Shown in pieces: positions 1 through 8,378 of a stretch of DNA of 64,000 nt; the first letter of the stretch is position 1; every line of letters begins with the position of its first letter. Source of the stretch: Herbiconiux flava (lineage in GTDB: Bacteria > Actinomycetota > Actinomycetes > Actinomycetales > Microbacteriaceae); assembly GCF_013409865.1 (NCBI RefSeq), contig NZ_JACCBM010000001.1, positions 806,001-870,000 of the forward strand, given 5' to 3'. The notes under the pieces are model-generated. The model ran no database searches. It was not told the origin of the DNA and saw nothing but the letters and a program-made list of their open reading frames with translations. A program made the translations under genes and the position numbers.

Positions 1-884
1 GAACATCACTGACAGTGGAGACCAGGCTGGACCCACTGCGGCGATCGGCTACCCGTCTAATCGGGCCCGGCGGCCGTTACCAGCGAGATCCACCCACTGC
101 GCCCACGTCACGCCCCGCGGTGAGGCGGTGAACACCCACGGTCTCCGCTGCGGGGGAGGGGTTCGATTAGGGAATCGTGTGGTGGCCGCCGAAGAACGGT
201 CGCCTCCTCGTGCGCTGGTGGCATCGACTTCCAGAAATCGCCACTTCCGGTACGGCCCATCAACGTCGCCCGTCGAATCGGAAGTCCGTAGTTGGCGGGA
301 CGTCGGGCGCCTGAGTGAGACCACCGACCTCCACCGACCTGCGAGCGACCTGGCTTCGACCCCGTGAGAAATCGGCGTTCTCTTCCTGCCTCGGATGCGA
401 CACGGACAGACGCGCATCTGGTCGATGTTTCACGTGAAACCGATCCGATCGACGCGCAACGCGCCTTTTGACTGACCGAGCAGTATCTCCGGCCAGTGCT
501 ACGCGAGGTCTGCACCGGCCCATCAGCCGTCAGCCCGTCATGGAGACATGCGGTGACGCCGATTGCGCACCATCATGGACTTCCGACCCACCCGCCGCCT
601 CAGCGCGATTGAGTCGCGGCAAGTGGTCGCAGAATGGGCCCGATTCGCGGCAAACTGCTGCGATTCAGCGCGACTCAGCAGATGTGCGGAGATACTTGCC
701 TCGTGGGCGGGCGACCGCGGCGCGGTCAGCTGCCGTGTCGCAGACGAGACCCTGTGGCTGCGCCCAGAGCGCCCGCGGGGCCAGGGGCGTGGCCGTCATG
801 CGACGCGCGGCACCCGGGTCGGGATTACACGGGCCCGCTTCCCACACGGCGGATGGCGATTGGGGTCCGATGGGTCGAGAGGGT
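1..884. other. gene-free stretch next to rsmG
   Basis: No open frame here has recognisable protein features on either strand; candidate frames are Arg/Ser/Pro rich and look like translated noncoding DNA. Base composition appears less GC-rich than the neighbouring genes. In most high-GC Gram-positives parA and parB follow rsmG on this side, but no Walker-type ParA motif can be found in any frame. The only clear functional signal is a parS-like palindrome at 426-441. The stretch may be an intergenic or rearranged region, with parAB lying further left or elsewhere. Confidence 0.6.
426..441. promoter_or_regulatory. parS: parS site (ParB binding)
   Basis: TGTTTCACGTGAAACC matches the widely conserved parS 16-mer TGTTTCACGTGAAACA at 15 of 16 positions. 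ParB loads at such sites near oriC to organise chromosome segregation. It lies about 460 bp beyond the rsmG stop, where parA commonly begins. Confidence 0.9.
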
Positions 885-1592
885 TCAGGGCACTCGAGCG
901 CGGATGACGCGAGTCGTCTCGACCCCGAGGTCGGCGCCGAGCTCCATGACCTGGACGTCGGTGAGCTTGTACTTGCGGATCGCCTTTTCGGCGGCGGCGA
1001 TCTCGGCAGCGGCCGAGGCGCCCTTCATCAGGACGAGTTCGCCGCCCGAGCGGACCAGGGGAGCGGCCATCGGGATCAGCTTGCTGAAGGCGCTGACTGC
1101 GCGGGCCGTGAGCTGGTCGAGTTGGCCCTTGGGGTACTCCTGTGCCCGCTCGCGCACGACGGTCACGTTCGTGAGGGCGAGGTTCTGCTTCTGCTCGTTC
1201 AGCCAGGCGATGCGGCGCTCCATGGGCTCGATCAGCACGAAGTCCACGTCGGGGCGGGCGATAGCTAGGACGATACCCGGCAGGCCGGCTCCGCTTCCGA
1301 TGTCGCCTACGACTCCCGGCCGGAGGAGGGGAGCGATCACACCGCAGTTGATGATGTGACGGCTCCACAGGCGGGGGAGTTCCTGCGGACCGATGAGGCC
1401 GAGTTCCTCGCCGCGCGCGACGAGATCGGCGGCGTAGGCACGAGCGAGCTCAACGCGGTCGCCGAAGACGAGCGAAGCAGCAGCCGGTTCGGCCTCCGGT
1501 TGCGCCACCGGATCAGGGGAGCCGTCGAGGTTCGGCCCTGCCGTCGAGGAGAGAGACGCCGACGGGCCCACTGGGTCAACCACGCGATCCAC
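885..1592 (-). CDS. rsmG: 16S rRNA (guanine527-N7)-methyltransferase RsmG
   Basis: RsmG (GidB) uses S-adenosylmethionine to methylate N7 of G527 in 16S rRNA; loss gives low-level streptomycin resistance in other bacteria. The 235-residue product has the family SAM-binding loop GSGAGLPGIVLAI and the expected length. The N-terminal ~35 residues are a variable Ser/Pro-rich extension. The GTG start falls at the edge of a parS site, an arrangement also seen in other actinobacteria, so the precise start is uncertain. It is the last gene of the rpmH-to-rsmG operon, 15 bp after jag. The downstream side is a gene-free stretch rather than parA. Confidence 0.95.
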   Translation of the reverse strand: MDRVVDPVGPSASLSSTAGPNLDGSPDPVAQPEAEPAAASLVFGDRVELARAYAADLVARGEELGLIGPQELPRLWSRHIINCGVIAPLLRPGVVGDIGSGAGLPGIVLAIARPDVDFVLIEPMERRIAWLNEQKQNLALTNVTVVRERAQEYPKGQLDQLTARAVSAFSKLIPMAAPLVRSGGELVLMKGASAAAEIAAAEKAIRKYKLTDVQVMELGADLGVETTRVIRARVP

Positions 1593-1607
1593 GTTTCACG
1601 TGAAACA
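1592..1607. promoter_or_regulatory. parS: parS site at the rsmG start
   Basis: CGTTTCACGTGAAACA matches the parS consensus at 15 of 16 positions. It fills the 15-bp gap between jag and rsmG and touches the GTG start codon of rsmG, so ParB bound here could sit on the rsmG translation-start region. About 2.8 kb from dnaA. Confidence 0.9.
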
Positions 1608-2339
1608 TCAGCCCCGCGAGACGACCGTGTGCCGGTCGCGGCCTTCGCCCTCGGACTCCGAGGTGAGACCACGCGCAGCCACGATGTCATGCACGAGCTT
1701 GCGCTCGTAGGACGACATGGGCTCGAGGTGAGCAGCGTCGGAGCCCGCGTCCAGCTGGGCGACGGCGTCGTCGACGAGCTTCTCGAGCTCGCGCTGACGC
1801 TGTTCGCGGCTGCCACCGACGTCCAAGATCAGGCGCGAGAACTCGCCGGTCTTGGTCTGGACGGCGAGGCGGGTGAGCTCCTGCAGCGCGGCGACGGTGT
1901 CGGGCCGGGACAGGATACGAAGGTTGCTGTCGCCTGAGGCGTTCACCGAGATGTAGGCGCGGCCGTCGATGACCTCGATGTCGATATCGCCGTCGAGGTC
2001 GCAGATGTCGAGGAGCTCCTCGATGTAGTCGGCTGCAACGTCGCCTTCGTCATCCAGGGACGACGCCGAAGGTGCGGGCGCGCCGGCCGAGGCAGTGACG
2101 TTGGACTGCGCGGCAGAGTCGTCACCCGTGGGAGCAGGCACGGCGGGCATCGCTGCGAAGGCGGCCGCAGCGGCGGGGGAGGGTGCCGCCGGTGCGGGCA
2201 CCGTGGATGCCGCCCCAGCCTCGGCAGGCGCGTCGTGCGACGGAGACGAGGATTCCAACGTGGGGGAGTCAGCAGCCGAATCGGCTGGCTCCTCGGCGAG
2301 CGGCGCGGCCGCGGTCGTGGTCTCGGTCACATCGCTCAT
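1608..2339 (-). CDS. jag: Jag/KhpB-type KH-R3H RNA-binding protein
   Basis: SpoIIIJ-associated (Jag, KhpB) proteins bind RNA and in Gram-positives influence cell elongation and division. The 243-residue product has a long low-complexity Ala/Pro/Ser N-terminus (about residues 1-95), then a KH domain (about 100-165, with DIDIEVIDGRAYISV) and a C-terminal R3H-type region (about 175-243) that contains the R3H-like run MSSYERKLVHDIVA. The start overlaps the yidC stop by 4 bp (ATGA), indicating translational coupling with the membrane insertase, as in the spoIIIJ-jag pair. Confidence 0.93.
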   Translation of the reverse strand: MSDVTETTTAAAPLAEEPADSAADSPTLESSSPSHDAPAEAGAASTVPAPAAPSPAAAAAFAAMPAVPAPTGDDSAAQSNVTASAGAPAPSASSLDDEGDVAADYIEELLDICDLDGDIDIEVIDGRAYISVNASGDSNLRILSRPDTVAALQELTRLAVQTKTGEFSRLILDVGGSREQRQRELEKLVDDAVAQLDAGSDAAHLEPMSSYERKLVHDIVAARGLTSESEGEGRDRHTVVSRG

Positions 2340-3304
2340 TTCTTGTCACCCTGCTTCTTGGCCCGGTTCTTGTTGACGGGCTGCTGTCGTTGCGTGGTCT
2401 TGGGGGCCTCGGGGATGGTCTCGATCGCCGGCGCACCCTTGGTGGGCTCCAGCTTGCCCTTCTTCGCGAGACGGGCCTCACGGGCCTTGGCGGCCTCCGA
2501 GCCGGGCGTCGGCATGTTGCGGATGACCAGGAACTGCTGACCCATGGTCCAGAAGTTCGAGGTGAGCCAGTAGAACATGACGCCGAGCGGGAAGGCGACA
2601 CCCGAGAAGACGAACACCAGCGGGAGGATGTAGAGCAGGATGCGCTGCTGGCGGTACATCGGGCTGGCCTTGGCCTCGGGGGACTGGTTCTTCGCCATGA
2701 TCTGCAGCTGCGTGTAGAACTGCGAGGCGGTCATCAGCACGACCATCAGGCCGGCGATGAGCATGACCTGCCACGGGCCGCCGGCGTTGAAGGAGCCGAT
2801 GAAGGTGTCGTGCAGGGGAGCGACGCCGAACAGGGTGGCGTCACCGAACTGCTTGCCGAGCGCCGCGTCGAGCGGGCCGACGCCGGCCTGGCCCTTCTGG
2901 GCGTTGTTCAGCACCGAGAACAGGCTGAAGAAGATGGGCATCTGAAGCAGCAGCGGCAGACAGGATGCGAGCGGGTTGGTACCCGTCTTGCGGTAGAGCT
3001 CCATGGTCTCGCGCGACATCGCCTCCCGCGAGAACTGGTCCTTCTTGCCGCGGTACTTGTCCTGGATCTTCTTCAGCTGCGGGGCGACCTCCAGCATCTT
3101 GCGCTGACTCTTGATCTGGCGCACGAAGATGGGGATGAGGGCGGCTCGCACGACCAGCACCAGACCCACGATCGACAGCACCCAGGTCAGGCCGGCTGCG
3201 GGGTCGAGGCCGAAGAACGTCCAGACGTAGTGCCATGCGACCAGGATCAGCTCCACGACCCATTTGATGGGCCAGAGGATCGTATCGATGAACGGGATTT
3301 CCAT
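2336..3304 (-). CDS. yidC: membrane protein insertase YidC
   Basis: YidC/Oxa1/SpoIIIJ inserts and folds membrane proteins, alone or with SecYEG. The 322-residue product has about five hydrophobic segments and, as is usual in Gram-positives, lacks the large periplasmic domain of Proteobacterial YidC. Family features include the cytoplasmic loop with QIKSQRKMLEVAPQLKKIQ and the segment NPLASCLPLLLQMPIFFSLF. The C-terminus is Lys/Arg rich (about residues 270-322), a tail thought to contact ribosomes. It lies 9 bp after yidD and overlaps jag by 4 bp. Confidence 0.97.
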   Translation of the reverse strand: MEIPFIDTILWPIKWVVELILVAWHYVWTFFGLDPAAGLTWVLSIVGLVLVVRAALIPIFVRQIKSQRKMLEVAPQLKKIQDKYRGKKDQFSREAMSRETMELYRKTGTNPLASCLPLLLQMPIFFSLFSVLNNAQKGQAGVGPLDAALGKQFGDATLFGVAPLHDTFIGSFNAGGPWQVMLIAGLMVVLMTASQFYTQLQIMAKNQSPEAKASPMYRQQRILLYILPLVFVFSGVAFPLGVMFYWLTSNFWTMGQQFLVIRNMPTPGSEAAKAREARLAKKGKLEPTKGAPAIETIPEAPKTTQRQQPVNKNRAKKQGDKK

Positions 3305-3313
3305 GGGGTGGGG

Positions 3314-3625
3314 TCAGCCCTTTCCGTGGCTAGCTGGTATGACGAAACCGAACGGCGTGAGCCGGTATCTCTGCCGGCGCACAGGCGGCACGTCGTCGAC
3401 GCCGCCCCTCGCCCACGGGTGACAGCGAGCGATGCGGTAGACGCCCATCGCCGAACCGACGACGACACCCCGCTGCTGGATGGCCTGGAGAGTGTAGGAG
3501 GAGCACGAGGGGTAGTAGCGGCAGACGTCTCCGTAGAGAGGAGAGATCACCGCGCGGTAGCCGCGGAGCAGCAGCACCGCCAGATTGCGGGGGAGCAGTA
3601 CGATCGCCGTCACCACTGACATCAT
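3314..3625 (-). CDS. yidD: membrane protein insertion efficiency factor YidD
   Basis: YidD is a small membrane-associated protein that helps YidC-dependent insertion. This 103-residue copy has the family core: RGYRAVISPLYGDVCRYYPS, the cysteine motif CSSYT and the RIARCHPWARGGVDDVP segment with the conserved third Cys. An N-terminal amphipathic or hydrophobic helix (IVLLPRNLAVLLLRGY) precedes it. The start overlaps rnpA by 4 bp, and yidC follows after 9 bp. Confidence 0.96.
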   Translation of the reverse strand: MMSVVTAIVLLPRNLAVLLLRGYRAVISPLYGDVCRYYPSCSSYTLQAIQQRGVVVGSAMGVYRIARCHPWARGGVDDVPPVRRQRYRLTPFGFVIPASHGKG

Positions 3626-3966
3626 GCGAGTACTGATCCTTTGGTGAGAGAACGCGACAGTTCTTCGAAGAGTACGCCGTAAGGCTGTGATGCAGCTTCG
3701 GGCAGAGCGCGCACCACCACGTCGGTGCCGGGTGCCAGAGACGGGAGCAACGCGTAGCTCGCCGCCTTCAGACGGCGGCGCACGCGGTTGCGAACGACGG
3801 CCACGCCGACGGATTTCGCCACGATGAATCCGAAACGCGCATCCGACGACGAATCATCGGATGCGCGAATGTAGGTGACGGTGCTGGGACCGACGTACTT
3901 CTTGCCGCGACGCACGGTGCCGCGATAGTCGGCTCCCTGCGTGATGCGGTTGGGTTTGGCCAGCAC
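3622..3966 (-). CDS. rnpA: ribonuclease P protein component
   Basis: RnpA is the protein subunit that assists the RNase P RNA in removing tRNA 5' leaders. The 114-residue product carries the family signature around VVRNRVRRRLKAASY plus the N-terminal RGKKYVGPSTVTYIRAS strand. Position directly after rpmH (14 bp) and overlapping yidD by 4 bp is the canonical arrangement. The coding DNA contains an 11-bp inverted repeat (arms 3836-3846 and 3857-3867). Confidence 0.97.
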   Translation of the reverse strand: MLAKPNRITQGADYRGTVRRGKKYVGPSTVTYIRASDDSSSDARFGFIVAKSVGVAVVRNRVRRRLKAASYALLPSLAPGTDVVVRALPEAASQPYGVLFEELSRSLTKGSVLA

Positions 3967-3980
3967 CGCGGATCAGAGAC

Positions 3981-4118
3981 CTACGCGGAGAGTTCGGTGC
4001 GACCCTTGCGGCGGCGAGCCGAGAGGATCGAGCGGCCGGCACGGGTGCGCATGCGCAGACGGAAGCCGTGCACCTTGGCGCGGCGACGGTTGTTCGGCTG
4101 GAAGGTTCGCTTGCTCAT
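3981..4118 (-). CDS. rpmH: 50S ribosomal protein L34
   Basis: A 45-residue, very basic protein that begins [15 protein letters not shown] and ends KGRTELSA, which is the complete bacterial L34. ATG at 4116-4118 and TAG at 3981-3983. L34 is a small protein of the large ribosomal subunit. It is the first gene of the leftward operon that diverges from dnaA. Confidence 0.98.
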   Translation of the reverse strand: MSKRTFQPNNRRRAKVHGFRLRMRTRAGRSILSARRRKGRTELSA

Positions 4119-4171
4119 TTTGATCTCCGGTGGGGCAGGCCTTCAGGGTGAACGCCCGGCTTAAGTAAGAG

Positions 4172-4197
4172 GTGTGGCTAGAAACCACACAAGTCAA
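4172..4197 (-). promoter_or_regulatory. rpmH operon -35 element and leader hairpin
   Basis: On the minus strand TTGACT (4197-4192) resembles a -35 element. It is followed at once by a perfect 6-bp inverted repeat, GTGTGG and CCACAC separated by 7 bases (4172-4190). No strong -10 at 17 bp was seen, so the exact promoter is uncertain. Confidence 0.4.
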
Positions 4198-4255
4198 CTG
4201 ATTAAACCTACGGCCTGAAGCGCCCGGGGTCAAACCCGGCCGGCCAAAGGATCAA

Positions 4256-4276
4256 TTATCCACATGCTGTGGACAA
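4256..4276. promoter_or_regulatory. paired DnaA boxes upstream of dnaA
   Basis: TTATCCACA at 4256-4264 is a perfect DnaA box. TGTGGACAA at 4268-4276 is an oppositely oriented box (TTGTCCACA, the form preferred in high-GC Gram-positives). The two boxes are 3 bp apart and lie upstream of the presumed dnaA promoter, which suits autorepression of dnaA or a second origin sub-region. Confidence 0.85.
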
Positions 4277-4314
4277 AATCTGTGCATGACACGCAGCCCG
4301 TCAATACAGCGAAC

Positions 4315-4343
4315 TTGCCCTGCGTCATGGCAGTCATTAGCTT
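4315..4343 (+). promoter_or_regulatory. candidate dnaA promoter
   Basis: TTGCCC (4315-4320) and TAGCTT (4338-4343) are spaced by 17 bp, as expected for a main sigma-factor promoter. This would give an mRNA leader of about 90 bases. The hexamers are only partial matches to consensus. Confidence 0.45.
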
Positions 4344-4441
4344 AGATGCCTACAGTTACTAACAGCCGTCCCGGGGGCAGGGACGACGGCGGGTCGAACG
4401 GAACGGTTCGGCGAGTATGAGCGCGTTCGACAGGAGTTCCA

Positions 4442-5902
4442 TTGGCAGACGGTGCCGCTTCGACGGAGGAAAACTGGCGAACGGTCCTCCAGGTGCTGTC
4501 GACGGATGAACGGATCACCCCGCAGCTGAAGGGCTTCCTCGGCCTGGTGGTTCCGAAGGGCATCCTGGGCGGTTCCTTCTACCTCGAGGTGCCGAACGAC
4601 TTCACCCGCGACATGCTCGAGCAGAGGGTGCGCCCCTCGCTCCTCTCGGCGCTCGGCACCCTCGACGACGCCCTCGCCGTCTCGAACTTCTCGGTGGTCG
4701 TGAATCCCGACATCGACGACTACGACAGAAGCACCGACAGCAGCGCCCCGGTCGTCGCGCCCGCAGCTCGCGACGAGCTCACGCAGCCGGCCGTCACCTC
4801 GGGCTACGCCGAGTCGATCCCGCACGCGCAGGAGACCGTCGGCCCGGCCCGCAACAACGACACCCGGCTCAACCCCAAGTACAGCTTCGACAACTTCGTC
4901 ATCGGCGGCTCGAACCGCTTCGCCCATGCCGCGGCCGTGGCGGTGGCCGAGGCGCCGGCGAAGGCCTACAACCCGCTCTTCATCTATGGCGACTCGGGGC
5001 TGGGCAAGACCCATCTCCTGCACGCGATCGGCCACTACGCCATCTCCCTCTATCCCGGGGTACGGGTGCGGTACGTCAGCTCCGAGGAGTTCACGAACGA
5101 CTTCATCAACTCGATCGCCAACAACCGCGGCGCCGCCTTCCACAGCCGCTACCGCGACATCGACCTGCTGCTGATCGACGACATCCAGTTCCTGCAGGGC
5201 AAGGCCGAGACGCAGGAGGCCTTCTTCCACACCTTCAACACCCTGCACGACCACAACAAGCAGGTGGTCATCACCTCCGACCTGCCGCCGAAGCACCTCA
5301 CCGGCTTCGAAGACCGGATGCGCACCCGCTTCGAGTGGGGCCTGATCACCGATGTGCAGACCCCCGACCTCGAGACCCGTATCGCGATCCTCCGCAAGAA
5401 GGCGCAGAGCGAGCGCCTCCGGGTGCCCGACGACATCCTCGAGTTCATGGCGTCGAAGGTGTCCAGCAACGTGCGGGAGCTCGAAGGGACGCTCATCCGC
5501 GTCACGGCCTTCGCCAGCCTCAACCGCACGCCGGTCGACATGCAGCTCGTCCAGACCGTGCTGAAAGACCTGATCACGCTCGACGACGACAACGTCATCG
5601 CGCCGGTCGACATCATCAACCACACCGCCGAGTACTTCAAGCTCTCGGTCGATGACCTCTACGGTTCCAGCCGCTCGCAGGCCATCGCCACGGCCCGCCA
5701 GATCGCCATGTATCTCTGCCGCGAGATGACCAGCCTGTCGCTGCCCAAGATCGGCCAGCTCTTCGGCGGCCGCGATCACACCACGGTGATGTACGCCAAC
5801 AACAAGATCGGCAAGCTGATGACCGAGAAGCGGTCGATCTACAACCAGGTCACCGAGATCTCGAACCGCATCAAGCACAACCAGCGCTACAAGAGCGCCT
5901 GA
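4442..5902 (+). CDS. dnaA: chromosomal replication initiator DnaA
   Basis: DnaA binds DnaA boxes at oriC and melts the origin in its ATP form. The 486-residue product has domain I (about 1-85), a linker, an AAA+ domain with Walker A GDSGLGKT (183-190) and Walker B LLLIDD (242-247), and a C-terminal DNA-binding domain with the signature GGRDHTTVMYA. The start is TTG (4442-4444), supported by AGGAG 5 bp upstream. Transcribed rightward, divergent from rpmH, with the probable oriC immediately downstream. Confidence 0.98.
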   Translation: MADGAASTEENWRTVLQVLSTDERITPQLKGFLGLVVPKGILGGSFYLEVPNDFTRDMLEQRVRPSLLSALGTLDDALAVSNFSVVVNPDIDDYDRSTDSSAPVVAPAARDELTQPAVTSGYAESIPHAQETVGPARNNDTRLNPKYSFDNFVIGGSNRFAHAAAVAVAEAPAKAYNPLFIYGDSGLGKTHLLHAIGHYAISLYPGVRVRYVSSEEFTNDFINSIANNRGAAFHSRYRDIDLLLIDDIQFLQGKAETQEAFFHTFNTLHDHNKQVVITSDLPPKHLTGFEDRMRTRFEWGLITDVQTPDLETRIAILRKKAQSERLRVPDDILEFMASKVSSNVRELEGTLIRVTAFASLNRTPVDMQLVQTVLKDLITLDDDNVIAPVDIINHTAEYFKLSVDDLYGSSRSQAIATARQIAMYLCREMTSLSLPKIGQLFGGRDHTTVMYANNKIGKLMTEKRSIYNQVTEISNRIKHNQRYKSA

Positions 5903-6265
5903 GAGCCGCTGACCGGGTTTTCCACAGATTGTGAAAAGGGTGTGGAGAAACGGCTCCAGGATGTTGAACACCACCCCGATCGTGTGGAATCGTTCTCCGG
6001 CCGTTCAATCGACTTCACCCGCTGTCACCTTGTCATTCACACGGCGCCAACAAGTCACACCGATGTAGTTCCGCCGGATGTCGAGGTTTAAACAGACTTA
6101 TCCACATATCCACAGCGGTTAAGACTGTTAAGAATTAATCATTAATGAAAATCACATCCCACAACCTTGTGATTCGAGCCGGTCACGATGCGTCACAGCC
6201 GTCGTCGCCGCATGCGGATAACATGAATCCGACCCCAGGTCTCAAATGCCGACAGAGGTGACTGC
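5903..6265. other. oriC: probable oriC (dnaA-dnaN intergenic region)
   Basis: This 363-bp spacer has no gene. DnaA-box-like sequences are TTTTCCACA (5918-5926), TGTGGAGAA (5941-5949, reverse), a weak TGTGGAATC (5983-5991, reverse), a perfect TTATCCACA (6098-6106) and ATATCCACA (6106-6114). The segment about 6116-6165 is strikingly AT-rich for this genome and is a candidate unwinding element. Location between dnaA and dnaN matches origins known in related bacteria. Together with the box pair before dnaA it suggests a bipartite origin. Confidence 0.85.
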
Positions 6266-7411
6266 GTGAAGTTCCAAGTAAACCGAGACGTCTTCAGCGA
6301 AGCAGTGTCCTTCGCCGTGAAGCTGCTTCCTCAGCGCACCACGCTGCCCATCCTGAGCGGGGTGCTGATCGAGGCCACCGATGACGGGCTGAAGCTGTCG
6401 TCCTTCGACTACGAGGTCTCGGCGCAGACGCAGATCGCCGCCGACATCGAGGAGCCGGGCGTCATCCTGGTGTCCGGCCGGCTGCTCTCCGACATCGCGA
6501 ACCGGCTGCCGAACGCCCCCGTGCGCTTCAGCACCGAAGACTCCCGCATCGTCGTCAGCTGCGGCACCGCGCGCTTCACGCTGCTGAGCATGCCGGTCGA
6601 GGAGTACCCGACGTTGCCCCAGGTCGGCGCCGAGTCCGGTCTGCTGCCGGCCGAGCAGTTCGCCGCCGCCGTGGCCCAGGTCGCCGTCGCCGCATCACGC
6701 GACGACGTCACCCCGGTCATCACGGGCGTTCAGCTCGAGGTCAGCGAGAACAGCATCTCCCTCGTGGCGACCGACCGGTACCGCGTTGCCGTCCGCAACA
6801 TCGACTGGGACTCCAACGACTCCGACACCACGACCGCCACCGCGCTAGTGCCCGCACGCACCCTGCAGGAGGTCGGCAAGACCTTCGGCAACGCCGGCAC
6901 CATCTCGGTCGCGATCACGAACTCCGACGACCGCGAGCTGATCGCGTTCAAGAGCGACAAGAAGACGGTCACCACCCTCCTGATCAAGGGCAACTTCCCG
7001 CCTGTGAAGCGTCTGTTCCCCGAGAGCGTCGACAACTACGCGGTGATCAACACCGCCGATCTGATCGAGGCCACCAAGCGCGTCAGCCTCGTGCTCGAGC
7101 GCGAGGCCGCCCTCCGCTTCACCTTCACGATCGACGGTGTGACGCTCGAAGCGATCGGCTCCGAGCAGGCGCAGGCCTCCGAGTCCATCGACGCACTTCT
7201 CACGGGCCAGGACACGGTCGTCTCGCTGAAGCCGCAGTTCCTCCTCGACGGCCTGAGCGCGGTGCACTCCGAATTCGTGCGCATCTCGTTCACGAAGACC
7301 GACAACCCCAACAAGCCGGGGCCGGTGCTCATCACGAGCCAGTCGTCGAAGGACCAGCCCGGTTCGGACGACTACAAGTACCTGCTGCAGCCCAACCTGC
7401 TGCTGCGCTGA
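6266..7411 (+). CDS. dnaN: DNA polymerase III beta subunit (sliding clamp)
   Basis: The beta clamp encircles DNA and tethers replicative and repair polymerases. The 381-residue product starts at GTG with a GAGGTG ribosome-binding sequence and shows the three-domain clamp fold typical of the family, for example LPILSGVLIEATDDGL in domain I and ITGVQLEV followed by ATDRYRVA in domain II. The C-terminus, YLLQPNLLLR, differs slightly from the usual MPMRL/MPVRL-like ending. NucS, a known clamp partner in Actinomycetota, is encoded at 34946-35641. Confidence 0.97.
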   Translation: MKFQVNRDVFSEAVSFAVKLLPQRTTLPILSGVLIEATDDGLKLSSFDYEVSAQTQIAADIEEPGVILVSGRLLSDIANRLPNAPVRFSTEDSRIVVSCGTARFTLLSMPVEEYPTLPQVGAESGLLPAEQFAAAVAQVAVAASRDDVTPVITGVQLEVSENSISLVATDRYRVAVRNIDWDSNDSDTTTATALVPARTLQEVGKTFGNAGTISVAITNSDDRELIAFKSDKKTVTTLLIKGNFPPVKRLFPESVDNYAVINTADLIEATKRVSLVLEREAALRFTFTIDGVTLEAIGSEQAQASESIDALLTGQDTVVSLKPQFLLDGLSAVHSEFVRISFTKTDNPNKPGPVLITSQSSKDQPGSDDYKYLLQPNLLLR

Positions 7412-7473
7412 AAACCTGCGCGCAGCACCTCCGGCACACGACACCCCCGACACGACTACAGAAGGAGACGGCC

Positions 7474-8361
7474 ATGGAGATCGGCCTCATCGGACTCGGC
7501 AAGATGGGCAACAACATGCGTGCCCGCCTCAAGAAGGCCGGCATCGGCGTGGTGGGCTACGACACCAACCCGGCAGTGAGCGACGTCGCCGACCTGGCCG
7601 CACTGGCCGCAGCCCTCCCGGCTCCGCGCATCGTCTGGGTGATGGTGCCGGCCGGCAAGATCACCGACAGCGTGATCACCGAGCTGTCGAACGTGCTCGA
7701 CGAGGGCGACCTCATCATCGACGGCGGCAACTCCAAGTGGACCGAGGACTTCAAGCACTCCGAGCTGCTCAGCCCCAAGGGCATCCAGTTCATGGATGCC
7801 GGTGTCTCGGGCGGCGTCTGGGGCCTCGAGAACGGCTACGGCCTGATGGTCGGCGGCACCGCCGAGATGGTCGAGCGCGCCATGCCCGTCTTCGACGCGC
7901 TGCGCCCCGAGGGCCCCCGCGACGAGGGCTTCGTGCACGTGGGCGAGGTCGGCGCCGGCCACTACGCCAAGATGGTGCACAACGGCATCGAGTACGGCAT
8001 GATGCAGGCCTACGCCGAGGGCTACGAGCTCCTCGACGCCAAGAAGGACATCATCAAGGACGTCACGGGCACCTTCAAGGCCTGGCAGCGCGGCACCGTC
8101 GTGCGGTCCTGGCTGCTCGAGCTCCTGGTGCGCGCCCTCGAGGCCGACCCCGAGTTCGACCAGATCGAGGGCTACGTCGAGGACTCGGGCGAGGGCCGCT
8201 GGACCCTGGAGGAGGCCATCGAGAACGCCGTGCCGATGCCCGCGATCAGCGCCGCGATCTTCGCCCGCTTCGTGTCGCGCCAGGACGACTCGCCCTCGAT
8301 GAAGGCCGTCGCCGCGCTGCGCAACCAGTTCGGCGGCCACGCGGTCAAAGAGCTCGACTGA
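7474..8361 (+). CDS. gnd: 6-phosphogluconate dehydrogenase, decarboxylating (short form)
   Basis: Oxidises 6-phosphogluconate to ribulose 5-phosphate in the oxidative pentose phosphate pathway. The 295-residue length marks the short (YqeC/GndA-like) family that often uses NAD+. Visible features are the N-terminal dinucleotide fold IGLIGLGKMGNNM, the IIDGGNSKW segment, the substrate-binding motif DAGVSGGVWG and the catalytic HYAKMVHNGIEYG. ATG start follows the ribosome-binding sequence AGAAGGAG. Location between dnaN and recF is common in Actinomycetota. Confidence 0.95.
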   Translation: MEIGLIGLGKMGNNMRARLKKAGIGVVGYDTNPAVSDVADLAALAAALPAPRIVWVMVPAGKITDSVITELSNVLDEGDLIIDGGNSKWTEDFKHSELLSPKGIQFMDAGVSGGVWGLENGYGLMVGGTAEMVERAMPVFDALRPEGPRDEGFVHVGEVGAGHYAKMVHNGIEYGMMQAYAEGYELLDAKKDIIKDVTGTFKAWQRGTVVRSWLLELLVRALEADPEFDQIEGYVEDSGEGRWTLEEAIENAVPMPAISAAIFARFVSRQDDSPSMKAVAALRNQFGGHAVKELD

Positions 8362-8378
8362 GCTGACGCCCCCAGGTC

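Noticed and set aside
563..907. Possible small plus-strand gene in the left gene-free stretch
   Set aside because: No ribosome-binding site of note, Arg-rich random-like composition and overlap with the end of rsmG.
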